Source of the DNA: Roseobacter ponti
GTDB taxonomy: Bacteria; Pseudomonadota; Alphaproteobacteria; Rhodobacterales; Rhodobacteraceae
Assembly: GCF_012932215.1 (NCBI RefSeq)
Contig: NZ_CP048788.1
Location: 2,046,001 to 2,110,000, forward strand
Length of the DNA stretch: 64,000 nt
Direction: 5' to 3'
Position numbers and translations under genes: made by a program. Below the pieces are notes generated by a model that was not told where the DNA came from, did not search any database, and was given only the letters and a program-made list of their open reading frames with translations. Of this stretch, positions 34,158-43,342 are shown piece by piece (position 1 is the first letter of the stretch; every line of letters begins with the position of its first letter).

Positions 34158-36518
34158 TCATTGCATCGCGGCCCAGACGCGCGCGGGCGTCAGCGGCATG
34201 TCAATATGCGTGACGTCCCTGCCGGCTGACTGCAGCGCATCCACCACCGCATTCACCACCGAGGGCGGCGAGCCGATCGCACCGGCCTCACCACAGCCTT
34301 TCACGCCAAGCGGGTTGTGCGTGCAGGGCGTCTGACAGGAGTGGTCCACCTGATAAAATGGCAGATCATCAGCCCGCGGCATCGCATAATCCATATAGGA
34401 CGCGCTCAGCAGCTGGCCGTTCTCGTCGTAGGCACAGTTTTCCAGCAGCGCCTGCCCGATCCCCTGGGCCAGACCACCATGCACCTGACCGGTCACGATC
34501 ATCGGGTTCACGACATTGCCGAAGTCATCCACTGCTGTGAAAGCCTCGATGGTGACCTTGCCGGTCTCCGGGTCCACCTCAACCTCACAGGCATAGGCGC
34601 CCGCAGGATAGGTGAAGTTGGACGGATCATAAAACGCCGTCTCCTCCAGCCCCGGCTCAAGATCCTCAAGCGGATAGTTATGCGGCACATAAGCTGCCAG
34701 CGTCACATCCCCCCAGGCCAGAGACTTATCGGTGCCTGCGACTGAGAAAGTCCCGTCTTTCAGTTCAATGTCCTCATCAGAGGCCTCAAGGATATGGCCC
34801 GCGATCTTTTTCGCCTTGGCGATGATCTTCTCGGTTGCCCGCACCATGGCAGAGCCACCGACCGCCAGCGAGCGTGAGCCGTAGGTGCCCATGCCCATCG
34901 GTGTGTTGGCCGTATCCCCGTGCACCACTTCGATCATGCTTTCATCGATGCCGATCATCTCGGCGATCACCTGGGGAAAGGCGGTCTCATGCCCCTGCCC
35001 GTGGCTGTGGCTGCCGGTCATCACGACCAGACCACCGGTGGCATTCACGCGCACTGTGGCACTTTCATAAAGCCCCGCGCGCGCACCCAGTTGTCCAACG
35101 AGGTTCGACGGCGCGATCCCGCAGGCCTCGATATAGCAGTTCACGCCCAGACCGCGCAGTTTGCCTCCGGCTTCAGACGCTTTGCGCCGTGCCGCAAACC
35201 CGCTGAGATCAGCCAGCTCCTCCAGCTTATCCATCGTGGCCACATAATCACCGGTATCGTATTCGACGGCGACCGGCGTGGCATAAGGGAATTCCGTCAC
35301 GAAATTCTGCCGGCGCAGCGCGATCGGATCAACCTTCAGTTCGCGCGCGGCCTTGTCGATCACCCGCTCCAGCTGGAAGGTTGCCTCGGGCCGTCCGGCA
35401 CCACGATAGGCATCCACGGGTACGGTGTTGGTAAAGACCGCTTTCACGTTCACATAAATCAGCGGCGTTTTGTAATTGCCGGCCATCAGCGTGCCATGCA
35501 GCCACGTGGGTACTGAGGGCGCAAAGGTGCTCAGATAAGCCCCCATATTGGCATAGGTCTCGGTGCGAAGTGCTGTGAAATTGTTCTCCGCATCGAGCGC
35601 CAGTTCAATCTTTGTGACGTGGTCGCGACCATGCGCGTCCGACATGAAGGCTTCCGTCCGGCTGGAAGTCCACTTCACCGGGCGGTTGCAGGCCTTGGCA
35701 GCAAAGGTGCAGAAGGCTTCTTCCTGGTAATGAAAGATCTTCGTGCCGAAACCACCGCCCACATCGGGCGCCACAACACGCAGCTTGTGCTCAGGGATGC
35801 CCAGCACGAACGCCCCCATCAGAAGCCGGATCACATGCGGGTTCTGGCTGGTGGTGTAAAGCGTGTGATCACCGGTGCCGCGGGCATAATCACCCACCGC
35901 CACGCGCGGCTCCATCGGGTTGGCCACCAGGCGGTTATTGACCAGCTCCAGCGTCGTCACATGGGCTGCCGCCTCAAAAGCCTCATCGGTCGCGGCTTTG
36001 TTTTCTTCAACAAATCCCCAGTCATAGCAAAGGTTTGACGTCAGATCGTCATGTACTTTGGTCGCCCCGTCAGAGACGGCGGCCTTCATATCAATAACGG
36101 CCGGCAGATCGGAGATATCGACCACGATCGATTCGGCGGCATCACGCGCCTGCTCCAGCGTATCGGCTACAACGGCTGCGATCGGCTCGCCGACATGGCG
36201 CACCTTGCCATGGGCCAGAACCGGGTGTTTGGGCTCCTGCATCGGGTCGCCGTGCCTGTCTGTCACCTGCCAGCCGCAGGGCATGCCACCCACCGCCTCG
36301 AAATCCGCACCGGTAAAGATCTTCACGACCCCCGGCATGCCTTCTGCTGCAGATGTATCGACATTGTCGAGCGTGCCATGGGCCACATCAGAGCGCAGAA
36401 AGAAAACATGCGCCTGTCCGCGGATGTTGATGTCGTCGGTGTAATTGCCGGCTCCGGTCAGAAACCGGACGTCCTCGCGGCGCTTTGTGCTTGCGCCAAT
36501 GCCACTGTCTTTCGGCAT
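34158..36518 (-). CDS. coxL: molybdopterin large subunit, form II CO-dehydrogenase-like
   Basis: The protein has 786 residues from MPKDSGIGASTKRREDVRF; GGGAGG is 5 bases upstream of 36518, so the ORF extension to 36599 is not used. It has the aldehyde oxidase/xanthine dehydrogenase folds: VVAPDVGGGFGTKI, the active-site loop AYRGAGRPEATFQ, and KGCGEAGAIGSPPSVVNAV. The loop is the form II AYRGAGR, not the form I AYXCSFR of proven CO oxidisers, so the substrate may be CO or another small molecule. It needs the S and M subunits encoded on either side. Confidence 0.9.
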   Translation of the reverse strand: MPKDSGIGASTKRREDVRFLTGAGNYTDDINIRGQAHVFFLRSDVAHGTLDNVDTSAAEGMPGVVKIFTGADFEAVGGMPCGWQVTDRHGDPMQEPKHPVLAHGKVRHVGEPIAAVVADTLEQARDAAESIVVDISDLPAVIDMKAAVSDGATKVHDDLTSNLCYDWGFVEENKAATDEAFEAAAHVTTLELVNNRLVANPMEPRVAVGDYARGTGDHTLYTTSQNPHVIRLLMGAFVLGIPEHKLRVVAPDVGGGFGTKIFHYQEEAFCTFAAKACNRPVKWTSSRTEAFMSDAHGRDHVTKIELALDAENNFTALRTETYANMGAYLSTFAPSVPTWLHGTLMAGNYKTPLIYVNVKAVFTNTVPVDAYRGAGRPEATFQLERVIDKAARELKVDPIALRRQNFVTEFPYATPVAVEYDTGDYVATMDKLEELADLSGFAARRKASEAGGKLRGLGVNCYIEACGIAPSNLVGQLGARAGLYESATVRVNATGGLVVMTGSHSHGQGHETAFPQVIAEMIGIDESMIEVVHGDTANTPMGMGTYGSRSLAVGGSAMVRATEKIIAKAKKIAGHILEASDEDIELKDGTFSVAGTDKSLAWGDVTLAAYVPHNYPLEDLEPGLEETAFYDPSNFTYPAGAYACEVEVDPETGKVTIEAFTAVDDFGNVVNPMIVTGQVHGGLAQGIGQALLENCAYDENGQLLSASYMDYAMPRADDLPFYQVDHSCQTPCTHNPLGVKGCGEAGAIGSPPSVVNAVVDALQSAGRDVTHIDMPLTPARVWAAMQ

Positions 36519-36618
36519 GGTAGTCCTCCCTTTAAAACAGGGGCGCCTCGCGGGCCGCTCCCCCGTGCGCGGCAGCATCAGAACCTCCGGGTCCTGCACT
36601 CCGCGCGTTTAAGTGAAT

Positions 36619-37104
36619 TTATTCTGCGGCGATGCTGCTGACGTCCTGTCCGGACGCCGCCATGATCGCTTTGACAATGTTATGATAGCCGGTGCAGCGG
36701 CACAGATTGCCCTCGAGATAGTCACGGACCTCTGCTTCGGAGGGCTTGGGATTTTCCTTCAGCAGGGCTGCGGCCGACATCACCATGCCCGGCGTGCAGA
36801 ATCCGCACTGCAGTCCGTGATGATCCTGAAACGCCTGCTGGATGACGTTGAGCGATCCGTCGGCATTGGCCATGCCCTCAATGGTGGTCACCTCGGCGCC
36901 ATCGGCCTCGGCGGCCAGCATCGTGCAGGCCTTGATCGCCTCACCGTTTACATGAACCACACAGGCGCCACACTGGCTGGTATCGCAGCCCACATGTGTG
37001 CCTGTCAGCGACAGATCATCGCGCAGAAAAGACGACAGCAACGTGCGTCCCTCGACCTCTCCCGACGATGCGCGACCATTTACAGTCATTGAGACCTGAA
37101 CCAT
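36619..37104 (-). CDS. coxS: 2Fe-2S small subunit, CO-dehydrogenase-like
   Basis: The 161-residue protein has a plant-type ferredoxin domain ([20 protein letters not shown]) and a C-terminal 2Fe-2S domain ([20 protein letters not shown], and the [10 protein letters not shown] motif). It passes electrons from the molybdopterin site. It is the first of the three structural genes, about 100 bases upstream of coxL on the same strand. Confidence 0.93.
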   Translation of the reverse strand: MVQVSMTVNGRASSGEVEGRTLLSSFLRDDLSLTGTHVGCDTSQCGACVVHVNGEAIKACTMLAAEADGAEVTTIEGMANADGSLNVIQQAFQDHHGLQCGFCTPGMVMSAAALLKENPKPSEAEVRDYLEGNLCRCTGYHNIVKAIMAASGQDVSSIAAE

Positions 37105-37224
37105 GGCTTCCTCCCTGAAAGCGTTTGTAATTGCCGCGATTTAAGCACGGCAGCGGGAACATGAGAACCGCTAAAATTCGGGAAAATACAAAGGCTGCGG
37201 CGACCTTCCGGTTTGACAGCTGCC

Positions 37225-38229
37225 TCAGCCTGTGTTGCGTCCGGCGCGCGGCTGCGGTCGGGTCGGGATTTCTTTCAGCAGTCCGCCCACACCCATGGCG
37301 GCGATATCGGCATCGCGCACCGGTATGCCGCAGATCACCCGCGCCATGACCCAGTCCGCACCGTTGAGCGCCGGCGCGCGTGCACATCCCGGCAGGCCGA
37401 TTACCGGTCGCTGATCCAGCGTGCCGGTAAAGAGCAGATTGCCCGGATCAACCGGCATACCGAAACGCTCCACATGTCCGCCGGCGGCGCGCAGCGCCTG
37501 CGGCCCCACATCATCCGGGTCGGAGGTGGCAGACCCCGTAAGGATCAGGGTGAGATCTGTGGTCATATCCCGCAGAGCCGCTGCCAGCGCGTCAGCGCGG
37601 TGCGGAATTCGCAGCACCGGGTCAAGCGTCAGACCAAAGGCCGCGACGCGGCCGGCAATGGCTGACAGGCCCCTGTCACCGGCACCCCCGGGGATCTCGG
37701 TAATGATGAGACCCGCCGAGGCCACATGCGGCGGCGCCAGACGGATGGCTTTTGCAGCCAGCGTGCAGGCGGTATTCAGCGCCGCCTCAGGCACTGCGTA
37801 GGAGATGATTTTGATGGTCGCGAGCATGCCCCCGTCCTGCATCTGGTGAAAGGGTGGCACGGTGGCAAGCGTGATCATCGGGTGTACCTGATTGACCGCC
37901 TCAAGCGCGGCCACATCCAGTACCGCCACGCCGGCTCCGGCCGCCAGAAGGTTGACGCGCCCGGTGAAGGGCTCCATCAGTTTCAGATGCTGGCCCGCAG
38001 GCTCCGGCACCAGGGCCTGTGCAAGCCTCTGCGCTGCGGTGTTCTCACCTATGTCCTCAGGTCCGGGGACCGCCACGATCACTTCGTCAATGCCCGCGCC
38101 GGCAAGGGCCGTGATGTCCGCGGGCTTTAGCACACGCCCCTTGCGCAGCCGTGCACCCTTGCCGGGTGTGACCGAATGGGCGAGCACTGCCCCTGTGGCC
38201 TCTGATGTGGGAACCGGGCCGAACTTCAT
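37225..38229 (-). CDS. molybdopterin-binding protein (MoeA/CinA-like domain)
   Basis: The 334-residue protein has MKFGPVPTSEATGAVLAHSV and an LRKGRVLKPADITALAGAGI stretch like MoeA-type beginnings. The C-terminal molybdopterin-binding fold follows (DLTLILTGSATSDPDDVGPQ) with LLFTGTLDQRPVIGLPGCAR. It probably carries or inserts molybdenum cofactor for the CODH-like enzyme. Its ATG overlaps the stop of the XdhC-like gene by 4 bases. It is not a full MoeA (shorter and differing in the middle). Confidence 0.78.
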   Translation of the reverse strand: MKFGPVPTSEATGAVLAHSVTPGKGARLRKGRVLKPADITALAGAGIDEVIVAVPGPEDIGENTAAQRLAQALVPEPAGQHLKLMEPFTGRVNLLAAGAGVAVLDVAALEAVNQVHPMITLATVPPFHQMQDGGMLATIKIISYAVPEAALNTACTLAAKAIRLAPPHVASAGLIITEIPGGAGDRGLSAIAGRVAAFGLTLDPVLRIPHRADALAAALRDMTTDLTLILTGSATSDPDDVGPQALRAAGGHVERFGMPVDPGNLLFTGTLDQRPVIGLPGCARAPALNGADWVMARVICGIPVRDADIAAMGVGGLLKEIPTRPQPRAGRNTG

Positions 38230-39194
38230 GCGCCGCGCCGCAGGACGCGGGTCATTTCGGCCAGCACGGAGACCGCAATCTCCGGCGGCCCGGAAGCTCC
38301 GATATCAAGCCCGACGGGGCCGTGGATTCGGGCAATATCGGCGTCAGAAAAACCGGCCTCCTGCAACCGGGCGACCCGGGCGGCATGGGTGCGCTTTGAG
38401 CCGAGCGCGCCGATGTAAAAGCAATCAGACCGCAGGGCGATATGCAGGGCAGGATCGTCCAGTTTCGGGTCGTGGGTCAGCAAAACGACTGCAGTGCGGC
38501 TGTGCAGCCCTGCGGCCTCCATCGCCTCATCGGGCCAGTCAGCGACCTGCGTCTCTCCAGGAAAGCGCGCCTCTGATCCGAAAGCCCCGCGCGGGTCAAT
38601 GATCACAGGGTCATAACCGGCAATCCGCGCCATCGGCACAAGTGCCTGGGCGATATGGACCGCGCCCACCACGATCAGTTTCAGGGGCGGGTTGTGAATG
38701 GCCACAAAAACGTCCTCGTCCTGCTCGAACCCCGAGCGGTCCATCGCGAACCGCTCCGGATATCCGTCACGCAGCAGACGCCGGGTGTGGCCGCTCAGTC
38801 CTACCTCATAGGCCACCGGTTCGCGGGCCGCCCGCGCCGTCACCAGCTCAGCCAGCAGGTCTTCGGAGAGCACATCACCCACCGGCTCCACCAGAATGCG
38901 GATTGTGCCGCCACAGGCCAGTCCTACGGCAAAGGCATCGCCGTCACTGACACCATATTCGAGGAGCTTTTGTTCGCCTTTCCCGAGCGCCTCGATGGCC
39001 TCCAGAGCCACCGCGCCCTCGACGCAGCCGCCGGAGACGGACCCCTGCATCTCCCCGTCGCCCGCAATCACCAGCTGCGCACCGGTCCGCCGCGGCGCCG
39101 ACCCCCAGGTCGCGACCACCGTGGCCAGCACCGCACCACGTCCGGCCCGGTGCCAGTCCAGCGCCAGCTCGGGCGCGTTTTCAAATACTTCCAT
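38226..39194 (-). CDS. XdhC/CoxI family maturation protein
   Basis: The protein has 322 residues from MEVFENAPELALDWHRAGRG; GGGAGG lies 6 bases upstream, and the longer ORF to 39488 is not supported. It has GAVLATVVATWGSAPRRTGA, a conserved SVSGGCVEGAV cysteine motif, and the Rossmann region LIVVGAVHIAQALVPMARIA. XdhC-type proteins sulfurate or insert molybdenum cofactor into xanthine-dehydrogenase-like enzymes. It is the first gene of the minus-strand operon. Confidence 0.88.
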   Translation of the reverse strand: MEVFENAPELALDWHRAGRGAVLATVVATWGSAPRRTGAQLVIAGDGEMQGSVSGGCVEGAVALEAIEALGKGEQKLLEYGVSDGDAFAVGLACGGTIRILVEPVGDVLSEDLLAELVTARAAREPVAYEVGLSGHTRRLLRDGYPERFAMDRSGFEQDEDVFVAIHNPPLKLIVVGAVHIAQALVPMARIAGYDPVIIDPRGAFGSEARFPGETQVADWPDEAMEAAGLHSRTAVVLLTHDPKLDDPALHIALRSDCFYIGALGSKRTHAARVARLQEAGFSDADIARIHGPVGLDIGASGPPEIAVSVLAEMTRVLRRGA

Positions 39195-39360
39195 GGCGGA
39201 CCTCCCGTTTCTGATTATGCCTGCTGCACCGGCAGATGTCTGCCCGAAAATGCTCTGCGCAATTGCCACAGAGCGCTGCGCGCCCCTGCACAAATTCGCA
39301 CCTTGTCCCCCGGCAGCAGGCCCATTACATCTTGGGCAGAACTGAGACCGGAGCGCTATT

Positions 39361-39597
39361 ATGCCCATGCAGGCCCAGGAAATTGAAGATCTGCTGCGCC
39401 AGACCTTTCCCGATGCGGAAATCCGTGTGGAGGGAGATGACGGTGTCCATATGTCAGCCCTGGTCGTGGATGAGAGTTTCCGCGGCAAAAACCGGGTTCA
39501 GCAACAGCGTGCGGTCTATGCCGCGCTGAAAGGCAAAATGGACGGCGCGCAGGGAGAACTGCATGCGCTGGCACTGACCACCAGGGCGCCGGAGTGA
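39361..39597 (+). CDS. BolA family protein
   Basis: The 78-residue BolA-type protein MPMQAQEIEDLLRQTFPDAE has the conserved RVQQQRAVYAALKGKM helix with a histidine in ALVVDESF..ELHAL (ELHALAL). It forms a complex with the monothiol glutaredoxin encoded 60 bases downstream, and such BolA-Grx4 pairs carry [2Fe-2S] clusters and report iron status. GGAG is 8 bases before the ATG. Confidence 0.92.
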   Translation: MPMQAQEIEDLLRQTFPDAEIRVEGDDGVHMSALVVDESFRGKNRVQQQRAVYAALKGKMDGAQGELHALALTTRAPE

Positions 39598-39657
39598 ACG
39601 CCTGAACGATATACCTGCGCCCGCCGACCGGCGCGGCCGAACCACGAGGATCCCGAT

Positions 39658-40020
39658 ATGACCGATGCAACGAGCCAGATCAAAGAGACGATTTCCGCCA
39701 GCGATGTGGTGCTTTTTATGAAAGGCACCAAAGAGATGCCGCAGTGCGGATTTTCCAGCCGTGTGGCCGGCGTGCTCAATTATATGGGTGTGCCCTACTC
39801 CGACGTGAATGTGCTGGCTGATGAAACCATCCGTCAGGGGATCAAGGATTTCTCAGACTGGCCGACAATCCCGCAGCTCTATGTCAAAGGGGAGTTCGTG
39901 GGCGGCTGTGACATCATCACTGAGATGACGCTGTCGGGCGAGCTCGACACGCTTTTTGAAGAAAACGGTGTGACCTTTGACAAGGACGCCGCCGACAAGA
40001 TCCGCGAAGCCAACGGCTGA
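39658..40020 (+). CDS. grxD: monothiol glutaredoxin Grx4 family
   Basis: The 120-residue CGFS glutaredoxin has [20 protein letters not shown], the cis-proline [15 protein letters not shown], and [15 protein letters not shown]. It binds a [2Fe-2S] cluster with glutathione and delivers it to apoproteins. It probably shares a transcript with the BolA gene and is ended by the hairpin at 40045-40067. Confidence 0.96.
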   Translation: MTDATSQIKETISASDVVLFMKGTKEMPQCGFSSRVAGVLNYMGVPYSDVNVLADETIRQGIKDFSDWPTIPQLYVKGEFVGGCDIITEMTLSGELDTLFEENGVTFDKDAADKIREANG

Positions 40021-40044
40021 TCTTTCCGGTTCATGTGAAACTAG

Positions 40045-40070
40045 GGCCTGAGCTGCCGGCTCAGGCCTTT
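40045..40070. terminator. hairpin terminator between grxD and zapA
   Basis: GGCCTGAGC (40045-40053) pairs with GCTCAGGCC (40059-40067), then TTTGTCTTTT. It overlaps the zapA stop (40061), so it may serve both converging genes. Confidence 0.8.
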
Positions 40071-40453
40071 GTCTTTTCCTCAACCGACGCGGCAAGGGCT
40101 TCGGCCCGCGCGGCAAGCTCGGCCAGCGTGTCGGTGACACTCTGCGGCACGACCGGCACTTCGACGCGTTCCGGTTCGGCCGCGGCGCGGCGCAGATCAG
40201 CAATCTCAGCTTCGCGTTCGTTCAGCTGGGCCTGAACTTCGGCCACGCGGTCCTCGACGCTCGCCGTTTTATCCGCCAGCATCAGTCCGGCCATAAGAAG
40301 CATCCGCGCTTCGGGCATCCGCCCCACCTGATCGGAAAGCACCTGGGCTTCGTCATCAAGCATGCGTGCGGCGGTCTGCAGGTAGTGCTCTTCACCTTCC
40401 TGACAGGCGACCTCGAACGTGCGCCCGCCAATGGCAATTGAAACCTCGGGCAT
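40061..40453 (-). CDS. zapA: cell division protein ZapA
   Basis: The 130-residue protein starts [20 protein letters not shown]. The ZapA domain has QTAARMLDDEAQVLSDQVGR and MPEARMLLMAGLMLADKTAS, then a coiled-coil tail (VAEVQAQLNEREAEIADLRR). ZapA cross-links FtsZ filaments at the division site. Its ATG overlaps the stop of the upstream coiled-coil gene by one base. Confidence 0.93.
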   Translation of the reverse strand: MPEVSIAIGGRTFEVACQEGEEHYLQTAARMLDDEAQVLSDQVGRMPEARMLLMAGLMLADKTASVEDRVAEVQAQLNEREAEIADLRRAAAEPERVEVPVVPQSVTDTLAELAARAEALAASVEEKTKA

Positions 40454-40932
40454 CAGGCTGTTCCTTCCATGTCAGAGCCCGCGACGCTTTCCAGCAGCGG
40501 CGTCAGGGCGGCGATGATTTCATCAGCCTCGGCCATCTCCGCGTTTCGCATGGCTTTGATCGCCTCAAGCTCGGCCATCATTGATTTGTTGATCAGATGC
40601 GGCTCGCCCACGCCTTCGGCATTGGCACGGCGCAGCGCGTCACAGGCCTCGGTCAGCTGGGCGTTGGCGCGGCGCAGCTTTTGCAGCTGTGTGTCGAGTG
40701 ATGCGACCTTCCCGCTGACCTGCGCTGCGACGGCGTCCTCATTCTCCTGCTGCTGACGGGTCAGGGTTTCCACCTGTTCGCTCAGCGCCGCATTGCGGGC
40801 TTTTTCGTCCTCCAGCGTCTTGCGCAGATCGTCGGTCTGCGATGTGTCCGGCGCGGCCAGTGCATCAACGCCCTGAGCCACCCGGTCCATGGCCGCGAGA
40901 ATCCGGCTTTGCAGTTCATCTATTTCGCTCAT
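40453..40932 (-). CDS. coiled-coil protein coupled to zapA
   Basis: The protein has 159 residues from [24 protein letters not shown] is just upstream, and the GTG two codons earlier is less likely. It is almost entirely coiled-coil ([40 protein letters not shown]). It resembles the DUF4164/ZapB-like helix often found ahead of zapA in alphaproteobacteria, so a division role is inferred. It shares a transcript with zapA and is divergent from tkt. Confidence 0.75.
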   Translation of the reverse strand: MSEIDELQSRILAAMDRVAQGVDALAAPDTSQTDDLRKTLEDEKARNAALSEQVETLTRQQQENEDAVAAQVSGKVASLDTQLQKLRRANAQLTEACDALRRANAEGVGEPHLINKSMMAELEAIKAMRNAEMAEADEIIAALTPLLESVAGSDMEGTA

Positions 40933-41222
40933 GCCCACCTCAAAATGCCGTGACGTCCCCCCGTGGCTGCCAGTTGCGCCACCGAATCGCCCTACATAGG
41001 TCCGAGCGTAACTCTATCCGTGCGTCACAACAAACACGCCATGCAATACGATCAGTGCCTTGCGCGGACTTCTTCACGTTCTGCAACCGCTGCGCGTGTT
41101 ACCGCCACTTGAACCTTGCGGGCAGACTGCTATGCATCTGCCTGCGTCAGGCCGGAAGCCCGGCGTGGAAACCGAATGTGGCCCCCTTTCGGGCCAACCA
41201 GCCGACAAAGGAAAACTGCTCC
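40933..41222 (+). other. long structured leader of tkt and divergent promoter region
   Basis: These 290 bases lie between the minus-strand coiled-coil gene and tkt. On the plus strand they hold a hairpin GCGGGCAGA/TCTGCCTGC (41119-41146, one G-T pair), GCCGG/CCGGC (41151-41164) and TGGCCC/GGGCCA (41179-41196), the last just before the tkt ribosome-binding site. No ORF with a ribosome-binding site is seen. It could be a 5' regulatory leader. The 6S RNA gene that neighbours zapA in some relatives is not evident here. Confidence 0.5.
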
Positions 41223-43268
41223 GTGGATGTCAAAGCACTCGCCGCCGCCAATCCAGAACACTGGTCCCGCGCCACTGCCATCCGGGCGCTCGCGCTTGAT
41301 GCGGTTGCAGAGGCAAACTCCGGCCACTCCGGCATGCCGATCGGCATGGCAGATGCCGCCACAGTGCTGTTTGAAAAGCACCTGAAATTTGACGCCTCGG
41401 CACCCGACTGGCCGGATCGCGACCGCTTTATTCTGTCGGCAGGTCACGGCTCGATGCTGCTTTATGCGCTGCTGCATCTTACGGGCTATGAAGACATGAC
41501 CCTTGAGCAGATTAAAAACTTCCGCCAGTGGGGCGCGATCACGGCAGGTCATCCCGAGTACGGACATGCCAGCGGCATCGAGACCACGACCGGCCCCCTG
41601 GGTCAGGGCATCGCCAATTCGGTGGGTTTTGCCATGGCTGAGGAAATCCAGCGCGCCACCTACGGCAATAAGGTCGTGGATCACTATACCTATGTGATCG
41701 CCGGCGACGGCTGTCTGATGGAAGGCGTGAGCCAGGAGGCAATCACACTCGCCGGGCGGCACCAGCTCAGCCGTCTGATTGTGCTCTGGGACAATAACAA
41801 TATCACCATCGACGGGCCGGTGACGCTCTCGGACCGCACCGATCAGGTCGGCCGCTTTCAGTCCGCGGGCTGGGAAGTGATCGAAGTTGACGGGCATAAC
41901 CCTGATGAGATCGACGCGGCCCTGACGGCGGCGAAGAAAAGCGATCAGCCGACGATGATCGCCTGTAAAACGCATATCGCTCTGGGGCACGCCGCCCAGG
42001 ATACTTCCAAAGGGCACGGCGCGCTGACCAATGCCGAACAGAACGTCGAGGCCAAAGCACTCTGGGGCTGGACCGCCGGCCCGTTTGAGGTGCCCGCCGA
42101 TATCAAGAGCCACTGGGAAGCCACCGGGGCCCGCGGCGCAGACGCGCGCCGCGCCTGGGAAGAGCGTTTCGATAAGATGTCGCGCACCAAACGTGAGACT
42201 TTCAACCGCGCCTACGCGCTGGACGCCCCGAAGCGTCTCAGCGCCACCATCAAAGCGTTCAAAAAGCAGATGTCGGAATCCGCGCCGAAACTTGCCACGC
42301 GGGCCAGCTCGGAGAAGGTACTTGAGGTCGTGAACCCTGTGATGCCGGAAACCGTCGGCGGCTCGGCGGATCTGACCGGTTCGAACAATACCAAAACCGG
42401 CGATCTGGGCGTGTTCGACACTGATAACCGAGCGGGGCGCTATGTCTACTGGGGTATCCGCGAACACGGTATGGCCTCCGCAATGAACGGCATGGCGCTG
42501 CATGGTGGTGTACGCCCTTATGGTGGCACGTTCATGTGTTTCACCGATTATGCCCGTCCGGCGATGCGGCTTGCGGCCCTGATGAAGATCCCCACGGTCT
42601 TTGTGATGACGCATGACAGTATCGGTCTGGGCGAGGATGGCCCGACGCACCAGCCTGTTGAGCATCTGGCAATCAGCCGGGCGACGCCGAACACCTACGT
42701 TTTCCGCCCGGCGGATACGATTGAGACTGCCGAGGCCTGGGAGCTGGCGCTGACGAGCAAAAAGACGCCCTCGGTGCTGTCGCTGACACGCCAGGGGCTG
42801 AAAACCGTGCGGACCGAGCACAGGAACAAGAACCTCACGGCCCAGGGCGCTTACGTGCTGGCTGATGCTGAAGGCCGGCGCCGCGCGATCCTGATCGCCA
42901 CCGGCTCGGAGGTCGAGATCGCCATGGCGGCCCGTGACATCCTGCAGGCCGAAGGCATCGGCACCCGGGTTGTCTCGATGCCCTGCTGGGAACTGTTTGA
43001 GGAACAGGACGAAGCCTACCGCAAGCGGGTGTTGCCGGGTGGCCCGGTGCGGGTGGCCCTTGAGGCCGGCATGCGCTTTGGCTGGGACCGCTGGCTCTTT
43101 GGCGAGCGTGGCAGGCGGGAAAAATCAGGCTTCATCGGCATGCATGACTTCGGTGCCTCGGCGCCGGCGGGCACGCTCTATGAGGAGTTCGGGATCACCG
43201 CAGAAGCCGCTGCACAGAAGGTCCGCGCCCTGCTGGACGGCAAGTGGCAGCCTGATCCGCGTACCTGA
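41223..43268 (+). CDS. tkt: transketolase
   Basis: The protein has 681 residues from the GTG at 41223 ([20 protein letters not shown]); AAAGGA lies 10 bases upstream, and the frame runs on upstream without a stop but has no family sequence. The thiamine diphosphate site is [13 protein letters not shown] with the metal ligands, and the second half has [20 protein letters not shown] and [14 protein letters not shown]. It moves two-carbon units in the pentose phosphate and carbon fixation pathways. A large antisense ORF over it is a shadow. Confidence 0.97.
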   Translation: MDVKALAAANPEHWSRATAIRALALDAVAEANSGHSGMPIGMADAATVLFEKHLKFDASAPDWPDRDRFILSAGHGSMLLYALLHLTGYEDMTLEQIKNFRQWGAITAGHPEYGHASGIETTTGPLGQGIANSVGFAMAEEIQRATYGNKVVDHYTYVIAGDGCLMEGVSQEAITLAGRHQLSRLIVLWDNNNITIDGPVTLSDRTDQVGRFQSAGWEVIEVDGHNPDEIDAALTAAKKSDQPTMIACKTHIALGHAAQDTSKGHGALTNAEQNVEAKALWGWTAGPFEVPADIKSHWEATGARGADARRAWEERFDKMSRTKRETFNRAYALDAPKRLSATIKAFKKQMSESAPKLATRASSEKVLEVVNPVMPETVGGSADLTGSNNTKTGDLGVFDTDNRAGRYVYWGIREHGMASAMNGMALHGGVRPYGGTFMCFTDYARPAMRLAALMKIPTVFVMTHDSIGLGEDGPTHQPVEHLAISRATPNTYVFRPADTIETAEAWELALTSKKTPSVLSLTRQGLKTVRTEHRNKNLTAQGAYVLADAEGRRRAILIATGSEVEIAMAARDILQAEGIGTRVVSMPCWELFEEQDEAYRKRVLPGGPVRVALEAGMRFGWDRWLFGERGRREKSGFIGMHDFGASAPAGTLYEEFGITAEAAAQKVRALLDGKWQPDPRT

Positions 43269-43288
43269 ACATACCTACAGCTATGACG

Positions 43289-43317
43289 AAGGGGCGTGAC
43301 AGGTGTCGCGCCCCTTT
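43289..43317. terminator. hairpin terminator between tkt and the DUF808 gene
   Basis: AAGGGGCG pairs with CGCCCCTT with an inner GACA/TGTC stem. A short T-run follows on the plus strand and an A/T-rich arm on the minus strand, so it may serve both converging genes. Confidence 0.7.
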
Positions 43318-43342
43318 GTCATTGTAGTGACCGGCCGGCGTA

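Noticed and set aside
37225-38229. A complete MoeA molybdopterin molybdotransferase
   Set aside because: The length (334) and the middle part differ from MoeA (about 400). I kept it as a molybdopterin-binding protein of the cox-like operon.
40021-41222. 6S RNA (ssrS) near zapA
   Set aside because: In some relatives 6S RNA follows zapA, but here only 40 bases separate zapA from grxD, and the tkt leader does not fold as one long 6S-like hairpin. I could not support it.
41130-42821. Minus-strand ORF of 563 codons opposite transketolase
   Set aside because: It is antisense to a full tkt with intact motifs, and the residue content is typical of shadow frames (many Arg, Pro, His).
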